Origin: Peribacillus simplex
GTDB taxonomy: Bacteria; Bacillota; Bacilli; Bacillales; DSM-1321
Assembly: GCF_030123325.1 (NCBI RefSeq)
Contig: NZ_CP126106.1
Location: forward strand, 3,500,001 to 3,564,000
Length of the DNA: 64,000 nucleotides
Reading direction: 5' to 3'
Shown: positions 51,641 through 59,824 of the stretch, in pieces
How the letters are laid out: each line of letters starts with the position of its first letter
Position numbering within the stretch: position 1 is the first letter of the stretch
The notes under the pieces: model-generated
Database searches by the model: none
The model's input: only the letters and a program-made list of their open reading frames with translations
Told to the model about the DNA's origin: nothing
Translations under genes and position numbers: made by a program

Positions 51641-51931
51641 TCAGTATTCTTCTAAATGAAATGGGGTTTGTAAGACCAACTTGAGAAAGTTTTGAAACTC
51701 ATGTATATCTTCTTGTTCAATCCCAAGGGTCGGAGCCCAGTACTGATCTAAATTAATATCATTGGCACAAAGCAGGATCATTCTTCCACTTTGCATGGAA
51801 GTCACCATTGCTTTACCGAAAAACTGGGCCGAATATACAATGGTCACATCATATCTATAATCTTGGGACAATAAGCAATAATGATGAATAGCTTGGTTTT
51901 CTTTATTTTCGGAAAGAATATCAAAATTCAA
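51641..51931 (-). CDS. hypothetical protein downstream of rocG (96 aa)
   Basis: The TTG start at 51931 has AAGGAGG 7 nt upstream. The soluble 96-aa protein has alternating beta strands (RYDVTIVYSAQFFGKAMVTS, RMILLCANDIN) and a C-terminal helix (IHEFQNFLKLVLQTPF). No catalytic motif or domain is recognised. It lies 34 bp after the glutamate dehydrogenase gene and 17 bp before the biotinyl-like gene, so all three are very likely co-transcribed from the -24/-12 promoter at 53278. Confidence 0.65.
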   Translation of the reverse strand: MNFDILSENKENQAIHHYCLLSQDYRYDVTIVYSAQFFGKAMVTSMQSGRMILLCANDINLDQYWAPTLGIEQEDIHEFQNFLKLVLQTPFHLEEY

Positions 51932-51965
51932 CGGATTGCCTCCTTTCTTGTAAGCCCTAATTCGC

Positions 51966-53243
51966 TCAGAACCTGACCCAACCTCGAAGCTGGGATGCTT
52001 CTGCTATTTTGCGAATCCCTTCAATATAAGCAGCCACTTTCATGTTCACGGAATATTTTTGTGAAGTATGGTATACATTCAAAAAACTGGCCGTTATCTT
52101 TTCCTTCAATCGTTCATCCACAAGCTCTTCCGTCCAGTAATAACCTTGGTTGTTCTGGCACCATTCAAAATACGAAACTATCACCCCTCCTGAATTCGCC
52201 AAAATATCCGGGACCAGCACTATACCTTTATCATCGAGAATCTTGATCGCTTCCTTTGTTGTCGGCCCATTTGCTGCTTCGATCAGGATTTCACATTTTA
52301 ATCGTTTTGCATTATCTTTATTCACCACTCCGCTAATAGCTGCGGGAATCAGCACATCACACTCTTTTTCCAACAATTCTTGATTGGATAATGAATCTTT
52401 GTATAAGTTCGAAACGACCCCAAAAGAGTCCCTGTTCTCCAAAAGGTAAGGAATATCCAAGCCATCCGGATCATATAAGCCTCCAAGCTCATCCGCAATT
52501 CCGACAACCTTAGCCCCCATTTCATGTAAATACAACGCTAAATGACTGCCAACATTCCCGAATCCCTGAATGATTACCCGCATGCCTTCAATAGGAATCC
52601 CCTTTAAATCACATATCATTTGAAGTGTATATAATACTCCCTTGGAAGTGGCCTTTTCCCTGCCCTTCGATCCTCCTAATCTCAGAGGCTTTCCTGTAAT
52701 GAATCCGGGTGAATCGAATTCCCTGATGTGATCGTATTCATCCAGCATCCAGGCCATGATTTGTGAATTCGTATACATATCAGGTGCCGGAATATCTTTT
52801 GTAGGGCCCACTATTTGACTTACTGCCCTGACATACCCTCTGCTTAATCGTTCTAGCTCAGATGAACTCATTTGTCTGGGATCACACACAATGCCACCTT
52901 TTGCCCCTCCATATGGAAGATCGGTTATTCCGCATTTCAAGCTCATCCATCCGGCCAATGCCTTAACTTCTTCAGGAGTGACATCCGGGTGAAATCGAAT
53001 ACCTCCTTTCGTTGGACCGGCTGCATCATTATGTTGAGCCCGATACCCTTGAAACATCCTTGTCTCCCCATTATCCATTTGAATAGGAATACTGACTTCC
53101 AGAAAACGCATTGGCGCTTTCAAAAAATCATAAACCTGATCTGGATAGCCCAAAACATGAATCGCTTCTTTTAAGATATCCTGGAACTCTTGCAGTGGAT
53201 TATCCAACTGACGTTTTTCAATTACTTTAATTTCCCCTGTCAT
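51966..53243 (-). CDS. rocG: NAD-specific glutamate dehydrogenase, catabolic (RocG type)
   Basis: The 425-aa hexameric enzyme deaminates glutamate to 2-oxoglutarate and ammonia, the last step of arginine and proline use. Shown are MDNGETRMFQGYRAQHNDAA, GPTKGGIRFHPDV, LKCGITDLPYGGAKGGI with the catalytic Lys, GPTKDIPAPDMYTN, the dinucleotide motif IIQGFGNVGSHLALYLHEMG and the ending AAYIEGIRKIAEASQLRGWV. The sequence follows RocG/GudB of B. subtilis closely. As there, it has a -24/-12 promoter, so activation by a RocR-type protein is expected. GAGGTG precedes ATG. Confidence 0.92.
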   Translation of the reverse strand: MTGEIKVIEKRQLDNPLQEFQDILKEAIHVLGYPDQVYDFLKAPMRFLEVSIPIQMDNGETRMFQGYRAQHNDAAGPTKGGIRFHPDVTPEEVKALAGWMSLKCGITDLPYGGAKGGIVCDPRQMSSSELERLSRGYVRAVSQIVGPTKDIPAPDMYTNSQIMAWMLDEYDHIREFDSPGFITGKPLRLGGSKGREKATSKGVLYTLQMICDLKGIPIEGMRVIIQGFGNVGSHLALYLHEMGAKVVGIADELGGLYDPDGLDIPYLLENRDSFGVVSNLYKDSLSNQELLEKECDVLIPAAISGVVNKDNAKRLKCEILIEAANGPTTKEAIKILDDKGIVLVPDILANSGGVIVSYFEWCQNNQGYYWTEELVDERLKEKITASFLNVYHTSQKYSVNMKVAAYIEGIRKIAEASQLRGWVRF

Positions 53244-53277
53244 TTTAGCACCTCACTTTTATTCTTATAACTTACTT

Positions 53278-53296
53278 AAGCAACTTTCATGCCAGC
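53278..53296 (-). promoter_or_regulatory. sigma-54 (-24/-12) promoter of rocG
   Basis: The minus strand reads GCTGGCATGAAAGTTGCTT, with GG and GC 10 bp apart, 35 bp before the ATG. Further upstream TATGCAAACCTGAATTGCTT (on the minus strand, about 53385-53405) resembles the TATGCAAAA..TTTTGCA upstream sites of RocR-controlled genes. Confidence 0.78.
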
Positions 53297-53430
53297 TTTG
53301 AAGATATCGTGTTGATAGCCATAATCCGCCATTTGCAATCATCACTATCACACATACCATCATCGGGACATATGTATTAATTCATAAGCAATTCAGGTTT
53401 GCATATGTAAACACTGAGAATACAATAAAT

Positions 53431-53459
53431 AAAAAAACACATCCTTATAAGGATGTGTC
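53431..53459. terminator. hairpin with T/A runs in the rocG upstream gap
   Basis: AAAAACACATCC and GGATGTGTC pair around TTATAA. It lies between the permease operon (53832-55178) and rocG, both on the minus strand, and may insulate them. Confidence 0.55.
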
Positions 53460-53520
53460 AGTCGATGACAAACTAGATGAAAATCGAGTTTGTCTACAGT
53501 CTTTTAAGGGGCTGTACAAT

Positions 53521-53583
53521 TTGAACGATTTCCAGGCACGTGCTTTTCTAAGCAGGAGTCTCGTACACTCGCTCCAATCAACT
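53521..53583. repeat. GC-rich dispersed repeat (Bacillus REP-like), truncated copy 3
   Basis: It keeps the ends of the repeat (TTGAACGATTTCCAGGCACG and AGCAGGAGTCTCGTACACTC then GCTCCAATCAAC) but lacks most of the GC-rich centre found in copies at 21655 and 33937. Otherwise 53460-53737 shows no gene. Confidence 0.75.
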
Positions 53584-53737
53584 TTGCTTTAAAATTTAGA
53601 TAGAACTCCTTTTGTTTACACACTAGATAGCGAGGGGACTTATTATAGATTGCTGCGATGAATGTAAAGAAGAAGGCCAACTGGACCTGGCAAGGGGACT
53701 ATGGTCAACTATTCTCTATACATGCTTCATTCAAATA

Positions 53738-53786
53738 AAAAACCAAAAAGGTTTTGGAATGCAACTATTCCAAATCCTTTTTGGCT
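53738..53786 (-). terminator. terminator of the PuuP-like permease gene
   Basis: ACCAAAAAGGTTTTGGAAT and ATTCCAAATCCTTTTTGG form a stem of about 18 bp with one bulge; on the minus strand it is followed by a T-run. Confidence 0.82.
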
Positions 53787-53831
53787 ACAAACTGACTCAT
53801 CCTTATCGGATCAGTTTTCACTTTCAAAGTC

Positions 53832-55178
53832 TCATAGCTGAATTTCTTCAACTTGGTATTGGGGCGGAGCCTTCCGGAATGCCTTTGTGATGTATAATAG
53901 ATAACAAAAACCAATAATGAACCAACTTGTTCCCATTATTAGGGAACTTTCCTCAAGGTTGATCCAAAGAATGCCAATTGCTATAGCTCCAATTAAAGGC
54001 ATTATTAAGTATTGAATACACCCCTTTATCGTTCGGTGTTTCTTTTCCCGAATGATAAAATGGCTGATCACTGACAGATTTACAAAGGTAAATGCCATTA
54101 ATGCACCAAAGTTGATCAGTGACGTTGCTGTCACTAAATCAAAGAATAAAGCCGACAATGAAATGACTCCAACTATGAGTACATTAATGGCTGGCGTCTT
54201 CCACTTAGGGTGAATAAACCCAATCCATTTTTCCGGAAACACTTTATCACGTCCCATAACATACAGAAGACGGGAAACGCTGGCATGCGATGCTAGTCCC
54301 GAGGCTAGCGTATTGACGAAAGTCGTACAAAGAAAAATGGATTGAAATAGCTTCCCACCTACATAAAGGGCGATTTCCGGTAATGCAGCATCCGGTTCCT
54401 TAAAACGGGATATATCCGGAAAAAAGAGCTGAATAAAGAAAGAAGCGGTAATGAAGATGATTCCACCCCAAAGCGCAGTTAAAAATATCGCTTTTGGAAT
54501 CGTTTTTTTCGGATCCGGCGTTTCCTCAGATAGTGTCGTTACCGCATCGAATCCCAAAAAGGAAAAACAAAGGATCGTGGCCCCGGTTATTATTCCCGAA
54601 AAGTCCATTCCTTCATTAACGAAAGGCTTTATCGTAAACACTTCTCCTGTACCTTCTCCATCATTTAAACCTTTGACGACAAGAATGATGAACACTGCCA
54701 TGATGGCAATCTGAATTAAAACAAAAAGCGCATTAAAGTTTGCAAGTACATTGACACTCCGGAGATTGAGAATGGTGACGATTGCTACGAACAATACTAC
54801 CCAAATCCATGTAGGAACCCCTGGAAATAATGCTGTGAGATAAATTTTGGTCAACAATGCATTGACCATAGGTAAAAACAAATAGTCTAACAACGAAGAC
54901 CATCCCACCAGGAATCCTAAATGCGGGTTTATGGCCTTTTGCGTATAAGTGTAGGCAGAACCTGCAGCAGGAAAAACCTTTACAAGTTTTCCATAGCTGG
55001 CAGCTGTAAAAAGCATCCCCACCAATGCAACGATATAGGCAGTCGGCACATGGCCGCCCGTAATTCCAGATACAATTCCAAATGTATCAAATACGACCAT
55101 GGGGGTCATATATGCTAACCCCATCATAACGATTTGCCATAATTTCAGTGATCTTTTCAATGTAACCTCATTTTCCAT
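53832..55178 (-). CDS. PuuP-like putrescine / amine permease (APC superfamily)
   Basis: The 448-aa, 12-TM permease begins LKRSLKLWQIVMMGLAYMTP and MVVFDTFGIVSGITGGHVPT, the opening typical of putrescine importer PuuP and related APC carriers. It continues with FPAAGSAYTYTQKAINPHLG, FLGFDAVTTLSEETPDPKKT and ASHASVSRLLYVMGRDKVFP. It is divergent from an agmatinase-family gene, and both have -24/-12 promoters, so import of agmatine, putrescine or another guanidino/amine compound is likely (inference). RBS AAGGAGG is present. Confidence 0.82.
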   Translation of the reverse strand: MENEVTLKRSLKLWQIVMMGLAYMTPMVVFDTFGIVSGITGGHVPTAYIVALVGMLFTAASYGKLVKVFPAAGSAYTYTQKAINPHLGFLVGWSSLLDYLFLPMVNALLTKIYLTALFPGVPTWIWVVLFVAIVTILNLRSVNVLANFNALFVLIQIAIMAVFIILVVKGLNDGEGTGEVFTIKPFVNEGMDFSGIITGATILCFSFLGFDAVTTLSEETPDPKKTIPKAIFLTALWGGIIFITASFFIQLFFPDISRFKEPDAALPEIALYVGGKLFQSIFLCTTFVNTLASGLASHASVSRLLYVMGRDKVFPEKWIGFIHPKWKTPAINVLIVGVISLSALFFDLVTATSLINFGALMAFTFVNLSVISHFIIREKKHRTIKGCIQYLIMPLIGAIAIGILWINLEESSLIMGTSWFIIGFCYLLYITKAFRKAPPQYQVEEIQL

Positions 55179-55282
55179 CTATCATTCCTCCTTGAAACCG
55201 CTTTCAAACCGGTGGGTTCATTTTCTTATCTAGATAAATCCCCATGCCTCCCTCTTTTTTAAAAGTTTTACCTGCATACCTT

Positions 55283-55302
55283 ATTGCAATTTCTGTGCCA
55301 CA
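55283..55302 (-). promoter_or_regulatory. sigma-54 (-24/-12) promoter of the PuuP-like permease
   Basis: The minus strand reads TGTGGCACAGAAATTGCAAT, a perfect TGGCAC-N5-TTGCA consensus with 10 bp between GG and GC, about 105 bp before the ATG. Confidence 0.85.
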
Positions 55303-55503
55303 TGATTTTGGTTTACTTCGATAAACGAAAACGCCAAAAACGCCACTTCATTCCTGTATTCTTAACGGCCCATGATTGATTCATAGAAATGAAGTCTTGC
55401 AGCATCTTTTCATTGGCGATTCAATTTCCCATAAATTATTCGCCTTTGCATACCCAAAGCAAATGATATCTGTTAAAACCCTCATTAAATCACTTCTGTG
55501 ACC

Positions 55504-55520
55504 TGGCATGATAATTGCAT
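55504..55520 (+). promoter_or_regulatory. sigma-54 (-24/-12) promoter of the agmatinase-family gene
   Basis: TGGCATGATAATTGCAT has GG and GC 10 bp apart, 77 bp before the ATG at 55597. TTTGCATACCCAAAGCAAAT (55444-55463), a dyad of TTTGC/GCAAA half-sites, lies 40 bp upstream, between this promoter and the divergent one, and could be a shared activator site. Confidence 0.83.
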
Positions 55521-55596
55521 GATTAATCATCCATAGGAATTCATTAATATGAGTTTCAAAAATATTATCGTTATAAGAAAATGGAGGAATAGAAAA

Positions 55597-56565
55597 ATGA
55601 AATATCCTTTATCCCCTGATGTTAAACCAGAGTTTTGTACCACCGGATCATTTATGCGCTTACCTTCTTCAAGGGAAAATGCCAAATTGGCAGTGGTAGG
55701 TATGCCTTTTGATACAGCTGCTTCATTCAGGGTAGGAGCCCGGTTTGCTCCACAGGCTGTCCGCCAAGCATCCATGACGTTGTTTCCTTACCATCCCATT
55801 CACAAAGTATTTCCGTTTGACGAATGTAATGCAATTGATATTGGGGACGTTTCCGTGATTCCCCATAATATACATCGAAGCTATGAGTTAATTGAAAAGG
55901 CTATGGCTGACTTGATGAAAAACGGTATCATTCCAATAGGCATCGGAGGAGATCATTCAGTAACACTGGCTAATCTAAGAGCTGCCGCAAAAATACACGG
56001 TCCTGTTGCACTTCTTCATTTTGATTCACATACAGATACCTGGGACACTTATTATGATGAAAAATACTGGCATGGCTCCCCGTTTATCCGTGCATATGAG
56101 GAAGGTTTGCTCCAAACGGATAAAGTTTTCCAGATTGGCATCAGAGGTACGCTCAATCATCCAGGAGATATAGATTCAAGTACAGAGCTAGGATACAATG
56201 TGATAACTACGCCTGAGCTGAAGAAAAGAGGCATCGAAGATGTCGTGAAGGAAGTCAAGAAAACCATTGGGGATACACCATGTTTCTTGACCTTTGATAT
56301 TGATTTTGTAGATCCATCATGTGCTCCTGGAACTGGCACCTTGGAGGTCGGCGGTCTAAATAGCTTTGAAACCCTAGAGATGATACGCTCTCTCCAAGGA
56401 TTCAACTTTATTGGGTTTGACCTGGTGGAAGTCCTCCCGCCGTATGATCCAACACAAATTACATCACTATTGGCAGCCACCATCATTCATGACTTTGCCA
56501 GTTTAGTAGCCTTACAGCTAAAAGAAGAACAAAAAAAGGAGAATCCAGCCGAAAAAAGTTTATAG
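55597..56565 (+). CDS. speB: agmatinase / guanidino-acid ureohydrolase
   Basis: ATG 55597 is preferred because GGAGG lies 9 nt upstream, inside the longer open frame from 55549. The 322-aa binuclear manganese enzyme shows RVGARFAPQAVRQAS, GIGGDHSVTLANLRA, LLHFDSHTDTWDTYYDEKYW, HGSPFIRAYEEG and LTFDIDFVDPSCAPGTGT. It hydrolyses a guanidino compound to urea and an amine: agmatine to putrescine is the commonest, but guanidinobutyrase and guanidinopropionase share these motifs. Its sigma-54 promoter and the divergent amine permease indicate inducible catabolism rather than polyamine synthesis. Confidence 0.87.
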   Translation: MKYPLSPDVKPEFCTTGSFMRLPSSRENAKLAVVGMPFDTAASFRVGARFAPQAVRQASMTLFPYHPIHKVFPFDECNAIDIGDVSVIPHNIHRSYELIEKAMADLMKNGIIPIGIGGDHSVTLANLRAAAKIHGPVALLHFDSHTDTWDTYYDEKYWHGSPFIRAYEEGLLQTDKVFQIGIRGTLNHPGDIDSSTELGYNVITTPELKKRGIEDVVKEVKKTIGDTPCFLTFDIDFVDPSCAPGTGTLEVGGLNSFETLEMIRSLQGFNFIGFDLVEVLPPYDPTQITSLLAATIIHDFASLVALQLKEEQKKENPAEKSL

Positions 56566-56618
56566 AAGCAAGCGGTAATTATTAAAGAAGGATATTACAG
56601 ATCGATACGTTATCGTTC

Positions 56619-56659
56619 AAAAGGCATCTGCTTTTAATGAAAGCAGATGCCTTTTTTCT
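56619..56659 (+). terminator. terminator of the agmatinase-family gene
   Basis: AAAAGGCATCTGCTTT and AAAGCAGATGCCTTTTTT form a perfect stem around TAATG. Confidence 0.9.
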
Positions 56660-56730
56660 ATATCATTATTCTTGTCCCGCTTCCCTATAAGCATTTCAAA
56701 TAAACCGATGAAAAAGTTCGAGCTATAAAA

Positions 56731-56764
56731 AATACATCCCATCTGAAAGAATGGGATGTGTATC
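56731..56764 (-). terminator. terminator of the first M14 carboxypeptidase gene
   Basis: ATACATCCCAT and ATGGGATGTGTAT pair around CTGAAAGA; the minus strand continues with TTTTTT. It lies just past the stop at 56768. Confidence 0.75.
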
Positions 56765-56767
56765 ATT

Positions 56768-57832
56768 TTATTCGTCTGATTCTGCCCCAGGACGATTGTA
56801 TTGTGTTGGCAAGGTGTTCCAAAAGCTAGCATCAACAGTTTCAATTGAATCATCGGCAATAGCTCTGACAGCTGCATCCAAAGTGGTTACTGTTTGCTTT
56901 ATTAGATAGCCATTGCTTTTTTGCCCAAGCGCCACTGACTCGATATTGTGGTCCGACATACCTCGCATCTCAAAGAGCAATGTGGCAATATCATAACGAA
57001 CGGCTGCACCATTACGGCCTATATTTTCTCCAGAACCGCCATCATACTTACCAATATGCCCCCAACCAGTTGGTTCAATGGAGTTATATACAACGGCACC
57101 CAGTTTCTTTGACGCTTCTAATACTTCAGGCTTTACGTTAGCGTTTGTAGGATAAAGAATTGAACCTGAAACAAGTTCACCATCCGTTTCGCTTAGCGTC
57201 CCTTGATGATGTAAATCTATCATGTAATCTATATCGTATTTCGCGAATACATTTTCGTGTAAAGCCTTTACCTCCACTTGCATGGAATCAGTTTTTTTAT
57301 CATGCTCACGGTTTAAGTCGACCCCATTTGCATTTGCCCGTGTTAGATGTCGATCACCTTTAGCTAAATAGTCATCAAGAGGGAAATTAACATCTCCCAT
57401 TGCCCCATCTGCATTTAACATGGGAATGATCAGTATATTAACATTTTCCAATAAACCTTTCGTCTTATTCGTGCCTAGATGTTTGATGAATTCAAGTGCA
57501 CCTTCAGTAGTCAATTGTTCATTTCCGTGCTGTTGAGTTAAAAATAGTATAGTAGGATTCTTAGGATTTGAAATGTATTTCGCTAGATAAATATCCCTCC
57601 CTTTTACCGTTTCGCCGATTACTTCCAGTGCCAGGCTTCCTTGTTTAGCATCCTGCGTTTTAAGAAAGCTTACCAGGCTTTCATATGTATGAAGATTTGA
57701 AGTTGTCACTTGACCATTTCCAGCACTGGGACCATTTCCAACCGCTCCGACTGGCATCGCAACGGCTGTTACTGCGCTTAACGCCATTAAACTAGATAAT
57801 GAAACTGATAGGACCTTCTTTTTAAAATTCAA
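56768..57832 (-). CDS. secreted M14 zinc carboxypeptidase
   Basis: The TTG start at 57832 follows GGAGGG. The 354-aa protein has a signal peptide (KKKVLSVSLSSLMALSAVTA ... AVA/MPVGA) and one M14 domain. The zinc ligands are His and Glu in TQQHGNEQLTTEG and His in MIDLHHQGT; the substrate-carboxylate Arg/Asn are in GVDLNREHD and the catalytic Glu in LLFEMRGMSDH. It removes C-terminal residues from peptides outside the cell. It is a paralogue of the gene at 58088. Side-chain preference cannot be told; release of basic residues would feed the arginine genes upstream (speculative). Confidence 0.85.
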   Translation of the reverse strand: MNFKKKVLSVSLSSLMALSAVTAVAMPVGAVGNGPSAGNGQVTTSNLHTYESLVSFLKTQDAKQGSLALEVIGETVKGRDIYLAKYISNPKNPTILFLTQQHGNEQLTTEGALEFIKHLGTNKTKGLLENVNILIIPMLNADGAMGDVNFPLDDYLAKGDRHLTRANANGVDLNREHDKKTDSMQVEVKALHENVFAKYDIDYMIDLHHQGTLSETDGELVSGSILYPTNANVKPEVLEASKKLGAVVYNSIEPTGWGHIGKYDGGSGENIGRNGAAVRYDIATLLFEMRGMSDHNIESVALGQKSNGYLIKQTVTTLDAAVRAIADDSIETVDASFWNTLPTQYNRPGAESDE

Positions 57833-58032
57833 TAAAAACCCTCCTTATCAAATTTAATAATCATGAAAAATGATTATTACTAATATTCTGACATTTTTAG
57901 CACTTTGTGTTAATAGTGAAAAATAACTATGTTTCAAATAGTTTTCTTCCGCACCATATAACTTGAAAGGAATGACTTCTCCAAAGGCGATATTCAAAAA
58001 ACTTTTTCTGTTTGCCGTAACCGACCATGAAG

Positions 58033-58061
58033 AAAAACCAGGCGGGTACCCGTCTGGTTAC
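58033..58061 (-). terminator. terminator of the second M14 gene
   Basis: AAAAACCAGGCGGG and CCCGTCTGGTTA pair around TA; on the minus strand T5 follows. Confidence 0.75.
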
Positions 58062-58087
58062 TAAGTTGATAAAACTAGCAATTTTTA

Positions 58088-59281
58088 TTATTGCCTGCCC
58101 TCCGTCAAGGGAATTGACTCGTATTGTTCCGGATTGATTTTATATACTGAACCATCAGTAACTCCATCAATTATTCCATATAGCCCTCTTTCCACTGCCT
58201 TAATAAGCATGCCTTTTTTCTTTTGGCCAAAGGATTGTGTTTGTCCTCTAACTTCAAAGAGTACTGTCCCACTTCCGTTTAAAGCAAAGGCTCCTAAAGC
58301 CGTTCCAGGAAGGTTTTGGTTTTGCGGATATAAGGATATATTTCCATATGGAGAATTACCTTGTTCCTTCATCGCATTATATACCGCCACATTCAATTGT
58401 CTGGAAAAATCATAGTTATAGTTTTTTGCATATTTGGCATACTCTTGTCCTGAAGGCGAGTTTGGATCAGGTACAAATTGAGCGGAAAGCGAGTATGTGA
58501 CTAAATCATCCGTTCCATCGATTTCATAATAGGGAGCTTGGTGGTGCAAGTCTACAAAAATCTCCACCTTCCCGTATTGCTTCTGCAGAGACTTGTAAAC
58601 ATCACGTGATGCTTGTGATTCAGGTGTAATGAACCAACCAGGGGTGGATGATTTTCCAGGGAAGTCTTTAGCTTGAGGAATATAGTTTAAATCAGGATTA
58701 AAATCACGATTGACATCGAAGCCAGGTTTGGACTCATAATCGAATGATTCATTTTTGTATGTATAATAGTTCCAGGATGGTTTCGCTCCTGCTAACTGCG
58801 GAAACTGTTCCACGACCTCCGCCCAGGTCATATCATTTCCCCGACGGTTCAATTCAGCAGCATCCGGATTAATTTTAGGCAAAGCCACTAGGGTAATTTC
58901 TTTACGGATTCTCTCCGCTTCAGGAGAATTGGTCCCCAAAAACTTCAAAATATTCAAGATGGCATCCGTACCAGTCTTCTCATTTCCATGAATCTCACTT
59001 TGAATTAAAACGACTTTGTCGCCTGTTCCCACGGTTGCTTTATAGATTTCTCTATTCCTATTGGAATATCCAGCTACATCCACTTTTACTTTACCTTGGC
59101 TATCACTCGCAATTTGTTCCAGCTTTTTCCCTAGTTCAGCATGGTCTGTAAAACCTGAAACCGAATAAGTTTGTTGAATGGGGGTTCCTGGGGATGTTTC
59201 ATTAGCTGCAAATGTTGGTGCCGCAATACCTGCCGATAAGACGGCAACTCCTAGAGTTGAAACAAGTTTCCTGTTTTTCAT
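58088..59281 (-). CDS. secreted M14 zinc carboxypeptidase, paralogue
   Basis: The 397-aa protein starts with a signal peptide (KLVSTLGVAVLSAGIAAPTF-AA) and has the M14 zinc motif IQSEIHGNEKTGTDAI, VNRDFNPDLNYI, IFVDLHHQAPYYEIDG and the catalytic GTVLFEVRGQTQSFG. It is about 40 residues longer than its neighbour because of inserts near NDMTWAEVVEQFPQ and KSSTPGWFITPESQ. The two genes are in tandem but each has its own terminator, so they are probably transcribed separately after an old duplication. Confidence 0.85.
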   Translation of the reverse strand: MKNRKLVSTLGVAVLSAGIAAPTFAANETSPGTPIQQTYSVSGFTDHAELGKKLEQIASDSQGKVKVDVAGYSNRNREIYKATVGTGDKVVLIQSEIHGNEKTGTDAILNILKFLGTNSPEAERIRKEITLVALPKINPDAAELNRRGNDMTWAEVVEQFPQLAGAKPSWNYYTYKNESFDYESKPGFDVNRDFNPDLNYIPQAKDFPGKSSTPGWFITPESQASRDVYKSLQKQYGKVEIFVDLHHQAPYYEIDGTDDLVTYSLSAQFVPDPNSPSGQEYAKYAKNYNYDFSRQLNVAVYNAMKEQGNSPYGNISLYPQNQNLPGTALGAFALNGSGTVLFEVRGQTQSFGQKKKGMLIKAVERGLYGIIDGVTDGSVYKINPEQYESIPLTEGRQ

Positions 59282-59824
59282 ATTACAACAATCACTCCCT
59301 TAATATATTATTCTATCTCATTATACAAAATGGCATAGTAGAAATATGTTGGAATATGATGTCGTATTATGGCTTTTTATGATTCGGGCATATATTTTAA
59401 ACATTGTAGTAATGACCACTTTCGTACAAGAGTTTTTGGACGGACTTAAATCATACATTTTGTTCTGTTTTCCTATCAAGACGAACTGACTAAATCGTAC
59501 CACTACTGCCTTTCTCTATATCCCTCCGCCTCTTCATCTGTACAGGTTATATCTATGAAGCAGCAAGACTTTCCGAATTGCCAAGTAACTATAAGATTTC
59601 CGCTACGTCATTATTCAGATCATGATTATCTGCTATTTGAAAAAAGTGCTGATTTTCCCATGCAAAAAGATACACGAAATGTGTATCACGGATAGTTCCC
59701 AGAAGTCCTTAATCACATAAAAAGTCGCCAAGTTGCAGCGAATACTGCCCATTTTTGATTAATTCTGTCAGTCTCATCCAGATTAACATCCACTTAAAAA
59801 TATCTAATGTGATGCAAGCTGCCC
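59282..59824. other. intergenic gap, no gene seen
   Basis: A 60-codon minus frame at 59321-59503 lacks supporting signals. No terminator, repeat or remnant was recognised, although the upstream control of the M14 gene at 58088 must lie here. Confidence 0.45.
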
